From assembly GCA_025350285.1 (NCBI GenBank), contig JANXYE010000030.1, forward strand, positions 1-8,513: a DNA stretch of 8,513 nucleotides, in the 5' to 3' direction. The notes under the pieces are model-generated. The model saw nothing but the letters and a program-made list of their open reading frames with translations. It was not told the DNA's origin and ran no database searches. Made by a program: the position numbers and the translations under genes. This document shows positions 7,071 to 8,513 of this stretch, in pieces. Position 1 is the stretch's first letter. Each line of letters begins with the position of its first letter. This stretch comes from Chloroflexota bacterium (lineage in GTDB: Bacteria > Chloroflexota > Dehalococcoidia > Tepidiformales > Tepidiformaceae).

Positions 7071-8443
7071 GTCTGCGCCTCCGACTCGTTCATGGGTGTC
7101 CAGAGACCAGCCCGGATAGCCGAGTTGTTGTTCACGTTCACGACGGTCAGGTCGTCGTAGGCCCGGTACCAAACCTCGGTGGTCAGTTGGGCGTTCCGGA
7201 CCCATGCCTTGTAGCGCTGTTCATCCTGGGTTCCGCCCCCGGTCAACCAGTGCGAACGTGGGAAGTTCTCGGTGTTGCTGTAGATCGCGGTCAGCCCCTT
7301 CCCGGAGCCATCGATGAACTCGCTCAGATAGTTCTCCCAGCTCCCATCGAAGTTGCTGAGGAACAGCAGCCGCCGGCCGCCATCGACAAACGTCCAGTTT
7401 GCGAAGTGAATCGTGCGGATTCCGAGGAGCTGCCCCCTGGTGAAGATGTAGCGACAGGCAAGCTCTGTGAGGGCCAGGAGGAGCCGCAGAGTGAACTGCC
7501 GGAACGGCCCGGGCTTCACATTCACGAGCTTCGTGAACTGGTTCTGCTGGCCCCAGTCCTCCTCCAACTCAACCGCCACCAGGTGTTGTTCATCAGGGAA
7601 GAGCTGGCCGGTCTGGATGTCGCGAGTTTCGTGGTAGCGGAGGCGGCCCGCCCAGAGGGCAAGGGGAGCGAGCAGAAGGCTAGCGGTAAGGGCCGCGGTG
7701 GACCGGCGCCCCGGCCGGAAAGGGCGATTCAGTCCAGCGGCCAGAGCAATCGATGCGCCCGGCCAGGCTGCCAGGACTGCCGTCAACGTTGCGGCGAGCG
7801 GCGCATAGCGAGTGATGGTCCCGATGACGCCGGTTCTGGTCGGGCTCGACATCGCCCAGCGCAGTTCGGGTTTGGACAGGACATAGCTCTGGATTGCCCG
7901 GCGGACATCGATGGCTGTCCGGCCATCCCACGTCTGCGCGTCCAGGAAAAGTTCGAGGTCGCGGCGGAGCTCAGCCTCCTTTCGGATCGTCTCCAGGGGC
8001 CGCCCCGGCGAACCAGCGTACCAGGCGGCTGAAGGCACCTGGGCGGCCCGGAGATAGGCAACGAGCGCGGCCTGGCTGTCGCTGTAGCCATATCCCTCGC
8101 AACGTCTGTAGACCTCTGCGATCACCGGCCACGTGACCCGAACGAGCTCAGTGAGATGGAGGCTCAGCGGTTCGTCGTAGCAGGTCGAGAGCAGAAGCTG
8201 GGCCGGGATCGGTCTGCCCATGGCATCGATGGCTTCGGGAAGCACCACCCAACGAAGGAAGTGCGTGGTCCAGAGATCCTGGAAGGGAACGCGGAACTCC
8301 TCCCGCGGCGCGGCTTCCGGCAGATCAACGCCGGAGGCGATTTCCGCGGCGCCGCCGACATCCCGAAGAACCCGCTTGAGACGCTCGACCTCGTCCGGCC
8401 GAATCCGCGAGACGGTCGTGAACACTCCTTGCGAGTCATTCAT
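7052..8443 (-). CDS. Two-domain protein of unknown function with central membrane hairpin
   Basis: 463 residues; no characterised family recognised with certainty. Seen in sequence: residues about 58-165 and 344-447 are similar to each other. Both begin HFxxW (H61-W65; H346-W350), continue with a hydrophobic strand ending in an aromatic-Asp pair (LLLSTCYD near 83-90; LFLSNFD near 360-366), and later carry A-Q-x4-5-W-Y (A134-Q135 to W141-Y142; A418-Q419 to W425-Y426). HF-to-AQ spacing is 74 and 73 residues. Between the copies lie two hydrophobic segments, about 213-238 and 248-266, separated by a basic loop (NRPFRPGRR), as in a membrane hairpin. There is no signal peptide. The start ATG has GGAAG 8 nt upstream. 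The 3' end overlaps the DyP peroxidase start by 19 nt, suggesting a shared transcript and coupled translation. The alternating strand/helix pattern could be a ferredoxin-like alpha/beta fold, as in DyP and chlorite dismutase; that is inference. I recall similar conserved hypothetical proteins elsewhere but cannot name a function. Confidence 0.85.
   Translation of the reverse strand: MNDSQGVFTTVSRIRPDEVERLKRVLRDVGGAAEIASGVDLPEAAPREEFRVPFQDLWTTHFLRWVVLPEAIDAMGRPIPAQLLLSTCYDEPLSLHLTELVRVTWPVIAEVYRRCEGYGYSDSQAALVAYLRAAQVPSAAWYAGSPGRPLETIRKEAELRRDLELFLDAQTWDGRTAIDVRRAIQSYVLSKPELRWAMSSPTRTGVIGTITRYAPLAATLTAVLAAWPGASIALAAGLNRPFRPGRRSTAALTASLLLAPLALWAGRLRYHETRDIQTGQLFPDEQHLVAVELEEDWGQQNQFTKLVNVKPGPFRQFTLRLLLALTELACRYIFTRGQLLGIRTIHFANWTFVDGGRRLLFLSNFDGSWENYLSEFIDGSGKGLTAIYSNTENFPRSHWLTGGGTQDEQRYKAWVRNAQLTTEVWYRAYDDLTVVNVNNNSAIRAGLWTPMNESEAQTWLNRF
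7078..7082 (-). promoter_or_regulatory. Ribosome binding site that fixes the peroxidase start
   Basis: The minus strand reads GGAGG, 7 nt before the ATG at 7070. It lies inside the last codons of the upstream 463-residue gene. It favours a 487-residue peroxidase over the 532-residue version starting at 7205, whose extra N-terminus is Arg/Gly/Glu-rich and looks like out-of-frame translation of the upstream gene. Confidence 0.7.
7103..8263 (-). repeat. Protein-level internal duplication in the 463-residue gene
   Basis: Residues about 61-165 and 344-447 of the encoded protein appear to be diverged copies of one domain. Shared in the same order are HFxxW, a hydrophobic strand ending in aromatic-Asp, and [LV]RxAQ followed by WY six residues after the Gln. 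The copies flank the hydrophobic hairpin encoded at about 7640-7810. No DNA-level repeat is evident, so the duplication is old. Confidence 0.6.
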
Positions 8444-8513
8444 TCCGCGCGCTTCCGGCCTTCGCTCGACTAAGTAGTAGTGGACGGATCGAGCCTGCGC
8501 AGCGTACGCTCGG

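Noticed and set aside
7071..7205. 45-residue N-terminal extension of the peroxidase
   Set aside because: No similarity to DyP N-termini, almost wholly inside the upstream gene, and the ATG at 7070 has a well-placed GGAGG.
7187..8032. 281-codon plus-strand open frame opposite the unknown gene
   Set aside because: Pro/Arg/Gly-rich without domain features; the minus-strand product has membrane segments and a consistent internal duplication.
8444..8513. Promoter of the operon
   Set aside because: Only 70 nt lie upstream of the first gene in the window, and no convincing -35/-10 pair or operator is visible there.

Overview
The window is a GC-rich stretch of bacterial DNA (about two-thirds G+C by eye). 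Four large genes lie head to tail on the minus strand and fill almost all of it. There are no tRNA, rRNA, CRISPR or insertion-sequence signatures. The taxon cannot be fixed from sequence alone. GC content, gene types, a GTG start and Shine-Dalgarno-led translation would suit a soil actinobacterium, chloroflexote, alphaproteobacterium or an uncultivated high-GC lineage.

Layout in transcription order (right to left): (1) 8443-7052, a 463-residue protein of unknown function with two mutually similar domains flanking a hydrophobic hairpin; (2) 7070-5607, a cytosolic DyP-type heme peroxidase; (3) 5610-4315, an atypical cytochrome P450; (4) 4293-217, a 1358-residue protein with tandem class III cyclase domains, an AAA ATPase and TPR-like helices, the architecture of mammalian soluble adenylyl cyclase. 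Genes 1 and 2 overlap by 19 nt, genes 2 and 3 by 4 nt (GTGA), and genes 3 and 4 are 21 nt apart, so one polycistronic transcript is likely. The last 216 nt beyond gene 4 hold a GC-rich hairpin and an open plus-strand frame of doubtful coding value.

Working model (inference): two heme enzymes, one certainly peroxide-using and one P450 lacking residues normally used for O2 activation, are made together with a probably membrane-associated two-domain protein, and may act on a shared organic or lipid hydroperoxide substrate. The cyclase/ATPase/TPR protein would be a co-expressed sensor making a cyclic nucleotide. The most unusual points are the internal duplication in gene 1, the atypical P450 motifs, and the changed base-recognition residue in the cyclase.
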